In this document: positions 14,156 to 22,625 of the stretch, one piece after another
Layout: every line of letters begins with the position of its first letter
Numbering within the stretch: position 1 is the stretch's first letter
Source: Halobacillus litoralis
GTDB taxonomy: Bacteria; Bacillota; Bacilli; Bacillales; Halobacillaceae
Length of the DNA: 36,955 nucleotides
Direction: 5' to 3'
NCBI RefSeq assembly: GCF_009856415.1
Contig: NZ_WMEZ01000015.1
Span: 1-36,955 of the forward strand
Position numbers and translations under genes: made by a program
Notes under the pieces: model-generated
Told to the model about the DNA's origin: nothing
What the model saw: the letters and a program-made list of their open reading frames with translations, nothing else
Database searches by the model: none

Positions 14156-15703
14156 TTAAGTAAGCATCCCTACAAGCCAGCTCCTCGGTTGATAATAACT
14201 GACAGGGATTTGAATGAGCGTCGTTTCTCCAGAGCCTTCCAACTGATACATCCGATCACAAGCCTTCCCATCATACCCAAGGAGCGGATGCCCGTTCATC
14301 CCAAGGGCACTGGCGGTTAACAAAAGTCTTTGCAGAAGCATCCCTGCTTCCATCTGCTGAATCCGGTACCCCCTGTACCCGAACGTTTTTTTATAATGGG
14401 TCCGTTCCCCGGTGATGTGAAGACAGATCGGCACTTGGTGCAGATTGACGTTATCGACTTTCATAGCCTTCTGCAAGGAAAGGCGGAAATCCCCCCGACC
14501 GATTTCAATCAAGGAATGAGTGTGAGCATCATAGCGGTAAGCGCCATCGGGCAATCCTTCCACACCATGAAAACATCCATAGATTGATAAGGAGGAGCGG
14601 TCCTCTTTTCCATAAAGGTCCGTAGAAAATGGTTGGACTGTTTCTTTCAGGAGCAAAGCGAGCTGCTTTAGAGGAATCGTTTGGTTTATAAAATCAAGTT
14701 CTGGTGAATGCCGCTTCCGGCAAGCTTCAGCCAGGTCATAGGCTAAAGGTTCAACTTCCGGTAACGGCTGGATAGGATACCTATTCCGGTCATCGTCCTC
14801 TTTGTGTTTTAAGAGCTCGAATTGATCAGGAGAGTCAAACATGGCCTGCTGATTGATTTTTTCAATAAAGGTGTATTCAAGGACATTGATGGAACGTTGA
14901 TAATGGCTGTTTTTGACTTCTGGAATGTTTCCGCTCCATTCTGATGAGGAAACATGGTTCTTTCCCAGAAAGGAATGGTCCTGAAGAGTAAAAGGGACGA
15001 CGGCGTAGATGCTCTCCTCTTGTTCATCCAATCCAAGCAAATGATTGATGGGACGGTCAAGGAATTGAAAATGGACGGTCGAAGAAAATCCGGCACGAGA
15101 GCTTATTTCCTGCCATTGGCCGAGCAGCGCACCGGCATCTAAGCCTTGAAGGCGATAGGAAAAGGAATTGTATTTGAAAAAGTTTTTCCAAAACATCGTC
15201 GTCACAAATAAGAAACCCTGTGCTTGAGATCCATCACAGCGATGACCGAGAGCTCTCGTAAGATAAGCATCGTAATTCCCTTCTCGAATCAAAAGCAGAC
15301 GGTGGTGGGCGGCATCATAATGGTAGATTCCGTTTGGGACGTCTTCCATTTTCAAATAGATATAGAGTTCACTCGGATACAATCCGCCACCCGAGGGTAC
15401 GAAACGGCGGAACGCCTGCATGGTTTCAACGCCAAAGCCTTCTTGGGACGGGGTCGCTGTTTCGCTGTACCGGGTCTGGCCGTACGTGTACCAAAGGAGA
15501 GGACCTAGCTTCGCAAGCCCCTTTTTTGAAGCCAAAGAGGCTGCGTTTAACGAAAACGGCAGGTCCCCGTCAAGCGGGATCTCCTGCAGATGCTGGTAAA
15601 GTTTAAATGGAAGCGGGGCATCGTCCCAGGCGGGTTTCCAATCCGCAGGAATGACCCGCTCACTTTGAAATTGCAATTGATATAGGAACCGGTCAAGATC
15701 CAT
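14156..15703 (-). CDS. SagB-type azoline dehydrogenase, tandem nitroreductase domains
   Basis: A 515-residue FMN-dependent oxidase-type protein expected to oxidise thiazolines to thiazoles in the modified peptide. It contains two nitroreductase-like halves. Residues ~40-245 carry RFVPSGGGLYPSELYIYLK, GIYHYDAAHHRLLLI and LDAGALLGQWQ. Residues ~320-515 carry LSIYGCFHGVEGLPDGAYRYDAHTHSLIEI and QMEAGMLLQRLLLTASALGM. This double form is the one seen in Bacillus heterocycloanthracin-type clusters, whereas streptolysin SagB is about half the length. AGGAGG stands 6 bases before ATG 15703, and the gene starts 19 bases after the YcaO stop, so it is the operon's third modification gene. It is followed by the operon terminator. 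In isolation it could be called a nitroreductase; the neighbours settle the role. Confidence 0.9.
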   Translation of the reverse strand: MDLDRFLYQLQFQSERVIPADWKPAWDDAPLPFKLYQHLQEIPLDGDLPFSLNAASLASKKGLAKLGPLLWYTYGQTRYSETATPSQEGFGVETMQAFRRFVPSGGGLYPSELYIYLKMEDVPNGIYHYDAAHHRLLLIREGNYDAYLTRALGHRCDGSQAQGFLFVTTMFWKNFFKYNSFSYRLQGLDAGALLGQWQEISSRAGFSSTVHFQFLDRPINHLLGLDEQEESIYAVVPFTLQDHSFLGKNHVSSSEWSGNIPEVKNSHYQRSINVLEYTFIEKINQQAMFDSPDQFELLKHKEDDDRNRYPIQPLPEVEPLAYDLAEACRKRHSPELDFINQTIPLKQLALLLKETVQPFSTDLYGKEDRSSLSIYGCFHGVEGLPDGAYRYDAHTHSLIEIGRGDFRLSLQKAMKVDNVNLHQVPICLHITGERTHYKKTFGYRGYRIQQMEAGMLLQRLLLTASALGMNGHPLLGYDGKACDRMYQLEGSGETTLIQIPVSYYQPRSWLVGMLT

Positions 15704-15722
15704 CACACGCCTCCTTCAGCCA

Positions 15723-17669
15723 TTAAGGGAATGGATGCGGATAAGGGTTAAGCTCACCTGGAGTCAGCGGACGATCGGTATAATCGAGTTTATGAGGAAC
15801 TTCCAAGACTCTGTTCAACCCTTCGAGTCGCCTGAGGTGATGACCGAAAGTCATTGGCAGCATGCCAGGAATCAACACTTTGACGCAGTGCAGTCCATTC
15901 CTCTCCAACTCGCCCGCTGTCTGGTCGACAACGATGACATCCAGGTTCAATCTCTGGAAAACTTCCAAGAGGTCTTTCAAATCCTCAGTGAGGTCCGGAT
16001 GAGCCCTTTTCCGCTGAAAAGCTTCTTCAAACGTCTGCATCGGCCGGTCCTGATTCAACAAAAATCCGAGGCGTTCTTCTGCTTCCGGGAGTCCGTACAC
16101 CATCCCATGATCATCCATTTTTTTCACGAGGGAAGAATCGTGAAGCATCTTCACATATGACTTTTTGTTCTTTTTGAACTCTTTATTCAAGGGCTCGATC
16201 ATACCGACGCTTTCGAATACCGCACTTTTCACAGCTTTGACGGGATCGAGATGGGCTCCTGCGGCACAGATCAGATTCAAGTCTCCAGAATCCGCATTGA
16301 TTTTCTTGATGATGGTCAGGATACAAGGAATGCCGTGTTCCATCGTCGCATTGTACAAATAGAGGTCGTAGCCGGCGATCTCTTTCATCCGATCGATCAT
16401 CATGTGCAGCTCTTGATCACCGGAAGAATAAGGATCGATACGAGGAAGAGGAAGTTCCGCATACCAGGATAAGAGAAAAGAATCTCGTTCCAGGACTTCC
16501 ATCATCCCGTGGAAAATCGCCTCTTCCCTGCTGCCTCCGATGGCACAACCGTTGGAGGTCTCAAAAATGTACCCGCCTCCACAGCCCATGCTGTAGTAGG
16601 CAAGCCTTTCCGGAACTAGAATTGGCTTTTCCTGTACTAACGAATACCCCCACACCCAGTTCATTTTTTTGTCGGGATGATAAGGGGAGAAAGGAAAACC
16701 TTTTTTTCTATACTGTTCAACAGAATGAACGCCGACATCGAGAGGGTGTAGCGCTGAACGGAGGTTGCTGTACCTGTCATATACCCGTGTTCTTTTCCCT
16801 TTCGGATCCATCCCACAGAAACGTTCCAAGCCTTCCAGGATGGCGGTCCTTTCACTGGCAGCATAGGAATTCGTCCTCCCTGCCGACCCTTCATTGCCGT
16901 TCATGAGCGGGAGATTAACAACCACATCCGCGAACGGGGTCTCAAAATCGATCATTTTATGATTGAGGAGTCCTGTACGCGGGTCGAGGTAATCTTTGGT
17001 GAGGAAGGTGCTCAACTCCTCCATCGACCTTGAGCGGTAACTGCCTTCACTGATTTTCATACTCGGTCCCAGGACGATCTCAGCACGATGAGCGGAATCC
17101 TCTACCATTCCGCTGCAATACGGACACTGGGAATCTGGCAAAAAGTGATGCCGCGAGCTTTCCAATGTCCTCATGTTAACCAGGTGGACCGCCTGATCTG
17201 TAAAGACGCGTTTCCCTTCGCTCCAACGTTTGACCTCATTTTTTATGAAAGTAGTCATCTGTAGAACCCCGTTTACAGATACCCATTCATCCGGTCTCGC
17301 CTGTGTACTCTCCACAAGCGTCTGGTGAATGTTCCATAGGTCTTCGCGATCGCTCGCTGTCATGAGTCTTCTCAAATCCGCACACTGTGAACATCCTTCA
17401 CTTCCGGGGCTGACCAACGGGCCGATGACGCCTTCACCAAAGGCAACAAAACCTCTCAGCCAATCGATGCCTTTTTCCCGGGCGACCCTTTCCCCCATGA
17501 GAGAAGAGCCCGGATTCCAACCGTCCTCTAATACGAGAAGTAAATCCGTGGTTTCGGGTACGTTTTTTTCAAAACTCCGGATACAGGTCATTTCATAGTC
17601 CGGCTTCAGTTCCTTGACGACACGCTCAACCAGGACGCCTTCGCCTACAACCGTAATGAAAGCACTCAT
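15723..17669 (-). CDS. YcaO-domain TOMM cyclodehydratase (SagC/D-like fusion)
   Basis: A 648-residue enzyme that uses ATP to cyclodehydrate Cys (Ser/Thr) of the precursor core to azolines. Residues ~1-190 form the docking/E1-like region with a four-Cys zinc site (Cys93/96 in CSQC and Cys182/185 in CPYC). Residues ~210-640 are the YcaO domain. The ATP/Mg motifs are visible: SERTAILEGLERF (Glu273, Glu279, Glu282) and REEAIFHGMMEVLERD (Glu383, Glu391, Glu394, Arg395). The C-terminus NPYPHPFP is the Pro-rich tail found in active TOMM YcaO proteins. Its ATG overlaps the stop of the F gene by 4 bp (ATGA), implying translational coupling. By analogy with heterocycloanthracin systems it should need the adjacent F protein to bind substrate. 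Confidence 0.93.
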   Translation of the reverse strand: MSAFITVVGEGVLVERVVKELKPDYEMTCIRSFEKNVPETTDLLLVLEDGWNPGSSLMGERVAREKGIDWLRGFVAFGEGVIGPLVSPGSEGCSQCADLRRLMTASDREDLWNIHQTLVESTQARPDEWVSVNGVLQMTTFIKNEVKRWSEGKRVFTDQAVHLVNMRTLESSRHHFLPDSQCPYCSGMVEDSAHRAEIVLGPSMKISEGSYRSRSMEELSTFLTKDYLDPRTGLLNHKMIDFETPFADVVVNLPLMNGNEGSAGRTNSYAASERTAILEGLERFCGMDPKGKRTRVYDRYSNLRSALHPLDVGVHSVEQYRKKGFPFSPYHPDKKMNWVWGYSLVQEKPILVPERLAYYSMGCGGGYIFETSNGCAIGGSREEAIFHGMMEVLERDSFLLSWYAELPLPRIDPYSSGDQELHMMIDRMKEIAGYDLYLYNATMEHGIPCILTIIKKINADSGDLNLICAAGAHLDPVKAVKSAVFESVGMIEPLNKEFKKNKKSYVKMLHDSSLVKKMDDHGMVYGLPEAEERLGFLLNQDRPMQTFEEAFQRKRAHPDLTEDLKDLLEVFQRLNLDVIVVDQTAGELERNGLHCVKVLIPGMLPMTFGHHLRRLEGLNRVLEVPHKLDYTDRPLTPGELNPYPHPFP

Positions 17670-19585
17670 TGACCATCCCCCCTTTCCATCCATACCCCAT
17701 AAAGGTCGATCATCCCGTCTCTCTCGAAAGGGTCCATGGAAATTTTGACAAAGGAAGGTTGGTGCTGTCGTTTTTCCAATTGCGTGATTGCCTGGTCAAG
17801 AACCTGTATGTTGTTTCCAGTTGCTATAGAAGGAATCTCTAAAGCGTTCATCGTTTCTCTTTCAAAATATAGCTCGGAACAAGAAAGGAAGGAATAGGCG
17901 GATGGGAGGCCATGATTTTGCTGTTCCATAAGGAGAAGGAATAACGCCTGGCGGACAGCCAGTGTCAGATCCAGCGCGACTGTCCCCCGCCATATGCTGT
18001 CGAGCGTTTTCACCCAAACGACCGGAAAGCCGAAACCATCTTTTGAAAAGGCAAGCTGCGGTTCCTTATCCATCGTCTTGAGAACCTGCCAATAATAGCG
18101 GCAATGCTCATCTTCGATCTTGTTTAAAGTGACCTTCCTTGCTTTCTTGATTTTGTGATGATCCTGGATCATCCAATGATTTTCAACCGCTTTTTGCAGT
18201 GCTCTAAGGCAGGCTTCTGTTTGACCTTCTCCGGCCCCGATGTGGAAGGTGTCATAAGAAACCGTATGCGGGCCTGAATTTTGTAAGATTTCCCGTTTCA
18301 GTGGCTTCACATACGCCTCCACCCCGAGGAGACCTGCTTCCCGTCTTGCCTCTTCATGAGTTCTCCCACCGGCAATGATCTCTGGACTCAACTGCTGTGA
18401 CCGGACATGAACGACTTGAACAGAACATTGGGAAAGGGGGAGCTGTTCCAGATCTTTTTCTTCCCAATGATGAAAAATCCCTAGAGGGCTTGCCGTTAAT
18501 TCACCAAAATAATAAAGAAATTCGTTCTGGTCTTTTTTGGGATTCAGACTTTCCTCTTCTTGAGGATTCCTTTTTTCCGTTGTCATATTCTTTGTGGCCA
18601 GTGGATGCGGTTTAAACGGGTGCCACCTTCCCTCAAGGGTTTCCATGTTCATCAGATAGACATGATCGTTCTGATGAGGCTCCTGGACTCCTATTATCTT
18701 CTTGAACAGTTCAAATACCAGGATCGTAGAAAGCATGGATTGAGCGGGACTCGAGGCATTCAAAGACGGGGATTCGCTTTTCATATGATCGGGCAGGCTC
18801 CGCCAGGCCGATTCCCAGCCTTTTTCAGACGCTTCATCGATATAAGGCCCTGCGATTCCATAAGCCCCTAGAACGGCAGCAGGCAGGAAACCTTTCTTCT
18901 TTTCCAGGCAATGGTTCATGATGCTCTGAAGCTCTTCCACCTTTCCTTCTTGAGATACGTAGAGAACCGCATCATAAGGATCGATCTCATCCGCCCAGGA
19001 AAAGGACTCCTTTTCAGCAAAGAGATTTACCGATACGTCAGGGTCTATTTTTCTTGCTGCTGTTTCCAATTCCGATAACCGGTGGACGTTTGTCTTCTTG
19101 GGATCCGTGAGAAAGACAGAAACGTCCGCCAACCCCGTTTGAAGCAGAGCGGAAACAAGACCAGTCACCATCGTCCCCTCACCAATCGCCAACACTTTTT
19201 TCTCCCTGAATTGCTGAAAATGGTAAGCAGGAGAATCGACAAAACTTTCTAAGTACTCGATTTGGGGAGCGAAGGCCTGCACCACCTGATCTTTCAAGTC
19301 GTGTGACCGTTCCTGTCTGACATCTAAAAGGAACCCGTTCTGATAAAGGGTGTCGGTAATCTCATAAAGCCGCTCGCGATAAGGATTCGGCAGGCCGTCT
19401 GTCAGACTTTCCATAGAGTGGCTTCCGTTCAGCATCGGGATGAGTTTTTCAATCCATTGCTGGATCATCGGGCCTTCCATTCGGAAAGAACCCGCATTGT
19501 TTCTGAAATAAACACGATCGGTCTCCGGCATGAAAAACGTACCCTTTTTGACTTTTAAACACATGGAAGGTTGGACCTTTGTCAT
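17666..19585 (-). CDS. Thiazole-containing bacteriocin maturation protein, ocin-ThiF-like F protein
   Basis: A 639-residue F protein. In heterocycloanthracin-type TOMM systems this auxiliary protein binds the precursor leader and delivers it to the YcaO cyclodehydratase. It has an N-terminal region (VYFRNNAGSFRMEGPMIQQW) resembling a leader-recognition domain. A ThiF/E1-like Rossmann fold follows at ~140-350 (KKVLAIGEGTMVTGLVSALLQTG), but no catalytic Cys or zinc cluster typical of true E1 enzymes is evident. The C-terminal third is a second domain without clear relatives. The ATG at 19585 follows AAGGAGG at good spacing. It begins 149 bp after the precursor stop, behind a hairpin, and overlaps the YcaO gene by 4 bp. 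Confidence 0.88.
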   Translation of the reverse strand: MTKVQPSMCLKVKKGTFFMPETDRVYFRNNAGSFRMEGPMIQQWIEKLIPMLNGSHSMESLTDGLPNPYRERLYEITDTLYQNGFLLDVRQERSHDLKDQVVQAFAPQIEYLESFVDSPAYHFQQFREKKVLAIGEGTMVTGLVSALLQTGLADVSVFLTDPKKTNVHRLSELETAARKIDPDVSVNLFAEKESFSWADEIDPYDAVLYVSQEGKVEELQSIMNHCLEKKKGFLPAAVLGAYGIAGPYIDEASEKGWESAWRSLPDHMKSESPSLNASSPAQSMLSTILVFELFKKIIGVQEPHQNDHVYLMNMETLEGRWHPFKPHPLATKNMTTEKRNPQEEESLNPKKDQNEFLYYFGELTASPLGIFHHWEEKDLEQLPLSQCSVQVVHVRSQQLSPEIIAGGRTHEEARREAGLLGVEAYVKPLKREILQNSGPHTVSYDTFHIGAGEGQTEACLRALQKAVENHWMIQDHHKIKKARKVTLNKIEDEHCRYYWQVLKTMDKEPQLAFSKDGFGFPVVWVKTLDSIWRGTVALDLTLAVRQALFLLLMEQQNHGLPSAYSFLSCSELYFERETMNALEIPSIATGNNIQVLDQAITQLEKRQHQPSFVKISMDPFERDGMIDLYGVWMERGDGQ

Positions 19586-19669
19586 GACGTTCCTCCTTGC
19601 CAACTAAGGTGACTTCCTAACCGATTTTATGTATGGCGACATCGGAGTTATGCGTGGACAACATTGAGA

Positions 19670-19696
19670 ACCCCTGTCGGAATATCCAACAGGGGT
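19670..19696 (-). terminator. Partial terminator/attenuator between precursor and modification genes
   Basis: Inverted repeat ACCCCTGT/ACAGGGGT with an 11-base loop, 38 bases after the precursor stop and about 85 bases before the F gene start. The tail on the minus strand is only moderately T-rich (TCTCAATGTTG), so leaky termination or mRNA end stabilisation would be expected, giving excess precursor transcript over enzyme transcript. This is inference from position. Confidence 0.6.
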
Positions 19697-19734
19697 GAGC
19701 ATACTCGTTCATTATGTCCGTCCGGGTCGATGGA

Positions 19735-20031
19735 TCAGCGTCCTCCGCAGCGACCGCAGCCCCCACAACGTGCGCATCCTGCACAACGAGCACATCCGCC
19801 GCATCCTGCACAGCGCGCACAACCGCCACATCCCGCGCAACGAGCGCAGCCGCCACATCCACCACAACCAAAGCAACTGAAACAGCCGAAACATCCTCCG
19901 AATCCGAACCCAAGCCCCACACACAGACGTGCATCATTCGAATAAGCTTCTTGCTGCTGACTCGGGACCAGTTGTTGAGCCCGATATTCACCGACGTCTA
20001 AATTTTGAATTTGATTTTGAAATTCATTCAC
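19735..20031 (-). CDS. TOMM precursor peptide, heterocycloanthracin/sonorensin type
   Basis: A 98-residue precursor. The leader (1 to about 36) is polar and Gln-rich ([20 protein letters not shown]). It is followed by Cys37 and a Gly/Phe linker, then a core of 17 uninterrupted Cys-X-X triplets (residues 47-97), mostly CGG, CAR and CAG, and a final Arg. There are 18 Cys, one core Ser and no core Thr, so up to 17 thiazoles in strict period 3 could form, plus one possible oxazole. The GTG start at 20031 follows GGAGGGG; an ATG three bases later is out of frame. Bacillus heterocycloanthracin/sonorensin precursors share the CxxCxxC design, usually with more Phe/Asn; Arg-rich triplets are the feature here. 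The three modification genes downstream confirm the identity. Confidence 0.92.
   Translation of the reverse strand: MNEFQNQIQNLDVGEYRAQQLVPSQQQEAYSNDARLCVGLGFGFGGCFGCFSCFGCGGCGGCARCAGCGGCARCAGCGGCARCAGCARCGGCGRCGGR
19741..19893 (-). repeat. Triplet (CXX)17 coding repeat with 27-bp internal units
   Basis: Seventeen 9-bp units each encode Cys-X-X. Within it, residues 59-67, 68-76 and 77-85 are three successive copies of CGG-CAR-CAG (27 bp each) differing by synonymous changes. This suggests growth by in-frame duplication with selection on the protein. Confidence 0.9.
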
Positions 20032-20083
20032 TTTGCTTTCCCCTCCATATTTCCATCCTCTGGGCGTAAAAAACACAAAGCAC

Positions 20084-20101
20084 TACGTTCACAACAACGT
20101 A
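20084..20101. promoter_or_regulatory. Inverted repeat TACGTT-N6-AACGTA upstream of the precursor gene
   Basis: Perfect 6-bp arms 53 bp before the precursor start codon, in its leader region. It could bind a repressor or activator of the bacteriocin operon. No convincing -35/-10 pair was found nearby (TTGTCA further upstream has only a weak partner). The rest of 20102-20324 holds a weak long-loop hairpin (arms 20238-20246 and 20266-20274) and nothing else I can support. Confidence 0.4.
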
Positions 20102-20324
20102 TGAAGAATGCCTAGAGATTGTTACTATTCAGTTAGTGCTGACAAGCGAGAGGAGGGAATGGAAGGATAGCTGTGGCCTGAATAATCCCTGCTTTTTAAA
20201 TAATCCTAAAATCGGTCACGAACAGGGGCAGAAAAGGAAGAGTGGTTCAATCCGAAAAAACAACCACCACTCTTGCTGACCATCCGCTACCCCTCTATCC
20301 TTTGGCTTTTAAGGAATGATAAAA

Positions 20325-20372
20325 TGCCTGACCTCCATGTACGAAAGAATCATCGTAGTGGCCAGTCAGGCA
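20325..20372 (-). terminator. Probable terminator after the GNAT gene
   Basis: Minus-strand stem TGCCTGAC/GTCAGGCA followed by TTTTA. The loop is long (about 32 bases), so it is weaker than others here; it lies 13 bases past the acetyltransferase stop. Confidence 0.5.
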
Positions 20373-20385
20373 CAATCAAACATTC

Positions 20386-21024
20386 TTATTCATCAAGCAT
20401 CGATGCTGCTTTTTCAAATTCACGTTGGCTCGCTTGAACCTTCTTTTCTTTTGGAGGAAACGATTGATCAAAAGCCTGGACTTCCTCATCATCAACTTCC
20501 AGCGCATCAGAAAAAACGACACAACCGGAAATGTCCTCAAGCGCCCCTTTGTAAAGCGGCAGGACCAACAACCCTTTATAGAACTTTTGATCCGGCATGG
20601 AGATGTTGTATTGTTTCCCGCCTACAAATCCATAAGGTTCATAATGATAGGGAAAACCGAGGGTCAGGATGGCGCGGTATCCCTCTTCTTTAGCTGCTTG
20701 TATCGAATGCGTGATTAGCTTTCTCCCGAGTCCTTTTCCATGATAGTCAGGAGAGATGAAAACAGGCCCAAAGCTTATGGTTGGGTATTCTTTTTGTTCT
20801 TCGGTCACTACTTTAGAGTGCGTATAGAAAATCCCACCGACTACCTCCCCATCAACCTCGATCACAAATGAGAGGTCCTTGATAAAGTCTTCATGTTCCC
20901 TCATTTTGTGGATGACGAAGTGTTCATGACAGCCAGGGAAATATAAATTCCAAAAAGCCTCTCTCGCCACTTCTTCCACTCTTCTGTAATCTTGTAGTTT
21001 TTCGTTTCTGATGTGAATTCTCAT
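20386..21024 (-). CDS. GNAT family N-acetyltransferase
   Basis: A 212-residue acetyltransferase with one GNAT domain. The acetyl-CoA loop is SPDYHGKGLGRKLITHSIQAA (motif A, Q/RxxGxG/A as HGKGLG) and a beta-bulge strand FGPVFIS precedes it. The N-terminus MRIHIRNEKLQDYRRVEEVAREAFW and the YEPYGFVGGKQYNISMPD segment resemble the YhbS/PA-type group that acts on small molecules or peptides. GGAAGGAG precedes ATG 21024. It lies just upstream of the TOMM operon on the same strand but with its own terminator, so a role in bacteriocin tailoring or self-resistance is possible but not shown. Substrate unknown. Confidence 0.85.
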   Translation of the reverse strand: MRIHIRNEKLQDYRRVEEVAREAFWNLYFPGCHEHFVIHKMREHEDFIKDLSFVIEVDGEVVGGIFYTHSKVVTEEQKEYPTISFGPVFISPDYHGKGLGRKLITHSIQAAKEEGYRAILTLGFPYHYEPYGFVGGKQYNISMPDQKFYKGLLVLPLYKGALEDISGCVVFSDALEVDDEEVQAFDQSFPPKEKKVQASQREFEKAASMLDE

Positions 21025-21118
21025 AAATCGTCTCCTTCCAAAATCATTTGATCGAGTATTATTTATTATTCTCAAGTTTCAGGTGTATAAATAAAACCGT
21101 TATCCACTCCCCATAATT

Positions 21119-22153
21119 TCACTGCATCTCCAACTCCCAATCAAACCAACGTCCGTGCCCATCTGTTTCACCGATCGTCTCCGTCTTAAAACAGCCCTTC
21201 ACATAAGAATCAACATGAAGCTTCCGATCATTCATATTGTTATAAATATGGAAGACATCTCTTCCCTGTCCAAGATCAGCAACTCTACGAAGAAGCTCAT
21301 CCTTCACGCTTTCCGGCATCTGGTTGGCGACATGAGTATGGAAGATACATAGAGTAGAATCATCCTGAATATCTTTAACGACTTCAGGAAGCAAAGCAAC
21401 TCCATCCCCTACTATTAAATGAGGCGGAGCCTTTTTCAGTTGTTGGACCGCCGCATCAAAGTTCTTTCTCCGTTCTTCATGTTCAGGCCATAGGAGCGCT
21501 TTCAGCCATTGAACATTTTCTTCTATCGTTAAATCACTGACATGAAGGTCGATGCCTACCCGCTCTTTTACTGAAGGTGTCCATTCAAGTACATCTAAAG
21601 GAAGCGCTCCTTTTCTTACCTTGGATGTGAGATGAACAAAGGAATCTCGGTTTCCGTAAAATTGGTCATCGCCATAGGAATAGCTGTATTGGTCCCACAA
21701 TAATTGCAGCCCGGCACTCGTACCGATTTCGATGAGCGAGAGAGGCTTCTTCGTTCGCTGATGAATGGAGCAAAATACAGGGTAAAGGTAAGCACACCGG
21801 CGGACCTCATTGGTCTGGACTCGTTTAGTTTGTAGTCGATGAAAAATGGCATCCACATTTTCCATACAAAACGCCTTGAAGGTTGGAAAAGGATCCCGCT
21901 CCCTGTCTGGATTATCCGTTACACTTTGATAGAAACTTGCGAGTGCATGGTTCGCACCTCGTAATAGTAAATCGTGCACAGCAGCGAAGAAAAGATTGGG
22001 AACAGGCTGACCTTCTCTTGCTTCGAGACAAAGTCGCAATAGTTCCTCGTCTTTAGCGACTTTCAGTGATAAATGTTTGTACAGTTCACTTGAACCTTCA
22101 CACTCATTCACGGCAAAATCATGGAACCTTTCAGCAGTCCTCGTGGTATTCAT
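21119..22153 (-). CDS. DUF2332 domain-containing protein
   Basis: A 344-residue protein of the DUF2332 family. The family core is visible: EVRRCAYLYPVFCSIHQRTKKPLSLIEIGTSAGLQLLWDQY (a methyltransferase-like Gly-rich segment, IEIGTSAGL) and a later VGDGVALLPEVVKDI and CIFHTHVANQMP. Function is unknown; the IEIGTSAG motif suggests a SAM-dependent methyltransferase-like fold. GGGAGG lies 7-8 bases before ATG 22153; an ATG six codons upstream has no binding site. It is 94 bp upstream of the GNAT gene on the same strand and could be co-transcribed with it. Confidence 0.8.
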   Translation of the reverse strand: MNTTRTAERFHDFAVNECEGSSELYKHLSLKVAKDEELLRLCLEAREGQPVPNLFFAAVHDLLLRGANHALASFYQSVTDNPDRERDPFPTFKAFCMENVDAIFHRLQTKRVQTNEVRRCAYLYPVFCSIHQRTKKPLSLIEIGTSAGLQLLWDQYSYSYGDDQFYGNRDSFVHLTSKVRKGALPLDVLEWTPSVKERVGIDLHVSDLTIEENVQWLKALLWPEHEERRKNFDAAVQQLKKAPPHLIVGDGVALLPEVVKDIQDDSTLCIFHTHVANQMPESVKDELLRRVADLGQGRDVFHIYNNMNDRKLHVDSYVKGCFKTETIGETDGHGRWFDWELEMQ

Positions 22154-22346
22154 ACCGTTTCCTCCCATCATAGTATCACGTAAGTCTCTTGACTAATCAT
22201 CCTTCAAAATCTATGAAATCAATGACTTTCTATCTTGCTTATGTAAAAGTTTCATTTGATTATTCGTTTGTGTATCTTCTTCCACGTTAGCGGCACCTAT
22301 ATGAAAATCATCCATCATTGAGTAGAATAAGGCTTGGCTTCTCCAT

Positions 22347-22504
22347 TCATCTGTTCAACCGGGAGCAAGATGAGCCCCTTTTCATTGCACGAAGAGCTTC
22401 TTTCGCTTCCTCGTATGCCTATGATTCGGATTCCTCTTTTCTTCAAGTTCATCACCGACTTCAAACGATTGGCAACATTGGTCTATCCTTATTTTGGTAA
22501 TCAT
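22347..22504 (-). pseudogene. Possible decayed small gene in the 22154-22591 gap
   Basis: From ATG 22504 a 40-codon frame (MITKIRIDQCCQSFEVGDELEEKR...) runs to 22382. Another minus frame takes over with EESES, a stop, then AYEEAKEALRAMKRGSS, ending at 22347. The acidic/basic helical composition of both pieces suggests one broken gene. No family is recognised and the binding site is weak. Nothing else supportable was seen in this gap apart from the terminator at 22592-22619. Confidence 0.22.
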
Positions 22505-22591
22505 TCTCCATCAAAACATAACACACCGCTTCTCTCCTGCAAAGAAATACATGGAAGAGGAAAAGGATGGCCGTCCCTTTTTCAGGCAAAT

Positions 22592-22619
22592 AAAAAAGCC
22601 TGGAGAAATTCTCCAAGCT
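22592..22619 (-). terminator. Terminator after the siderophore ABC ATPase gene
   Basis: Minus-strand stem AGC-TGGAG/CTCCA-GCT with small internal mismatch, 5-base loop and six T residues, 7 bases past the stop. Confidence 0.8.
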
Positions 22620-22625
22620 TGGCGT

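Noticed and set aside
19741-19893. Tandem repeat considered as CRISPR or satellite DNA
   Set aside because: Units are 9/27 bp with no spacers and stay in frame inside a precursor gene with proper start and partner enzymes.
19664-20001. Plus-strand open frames rich in Pro/His or Ala/Thr/Ser
   Set aside because: They are mirror readings of the Cys-X-X repeat of the precursor gene; repeats keep all frames open.
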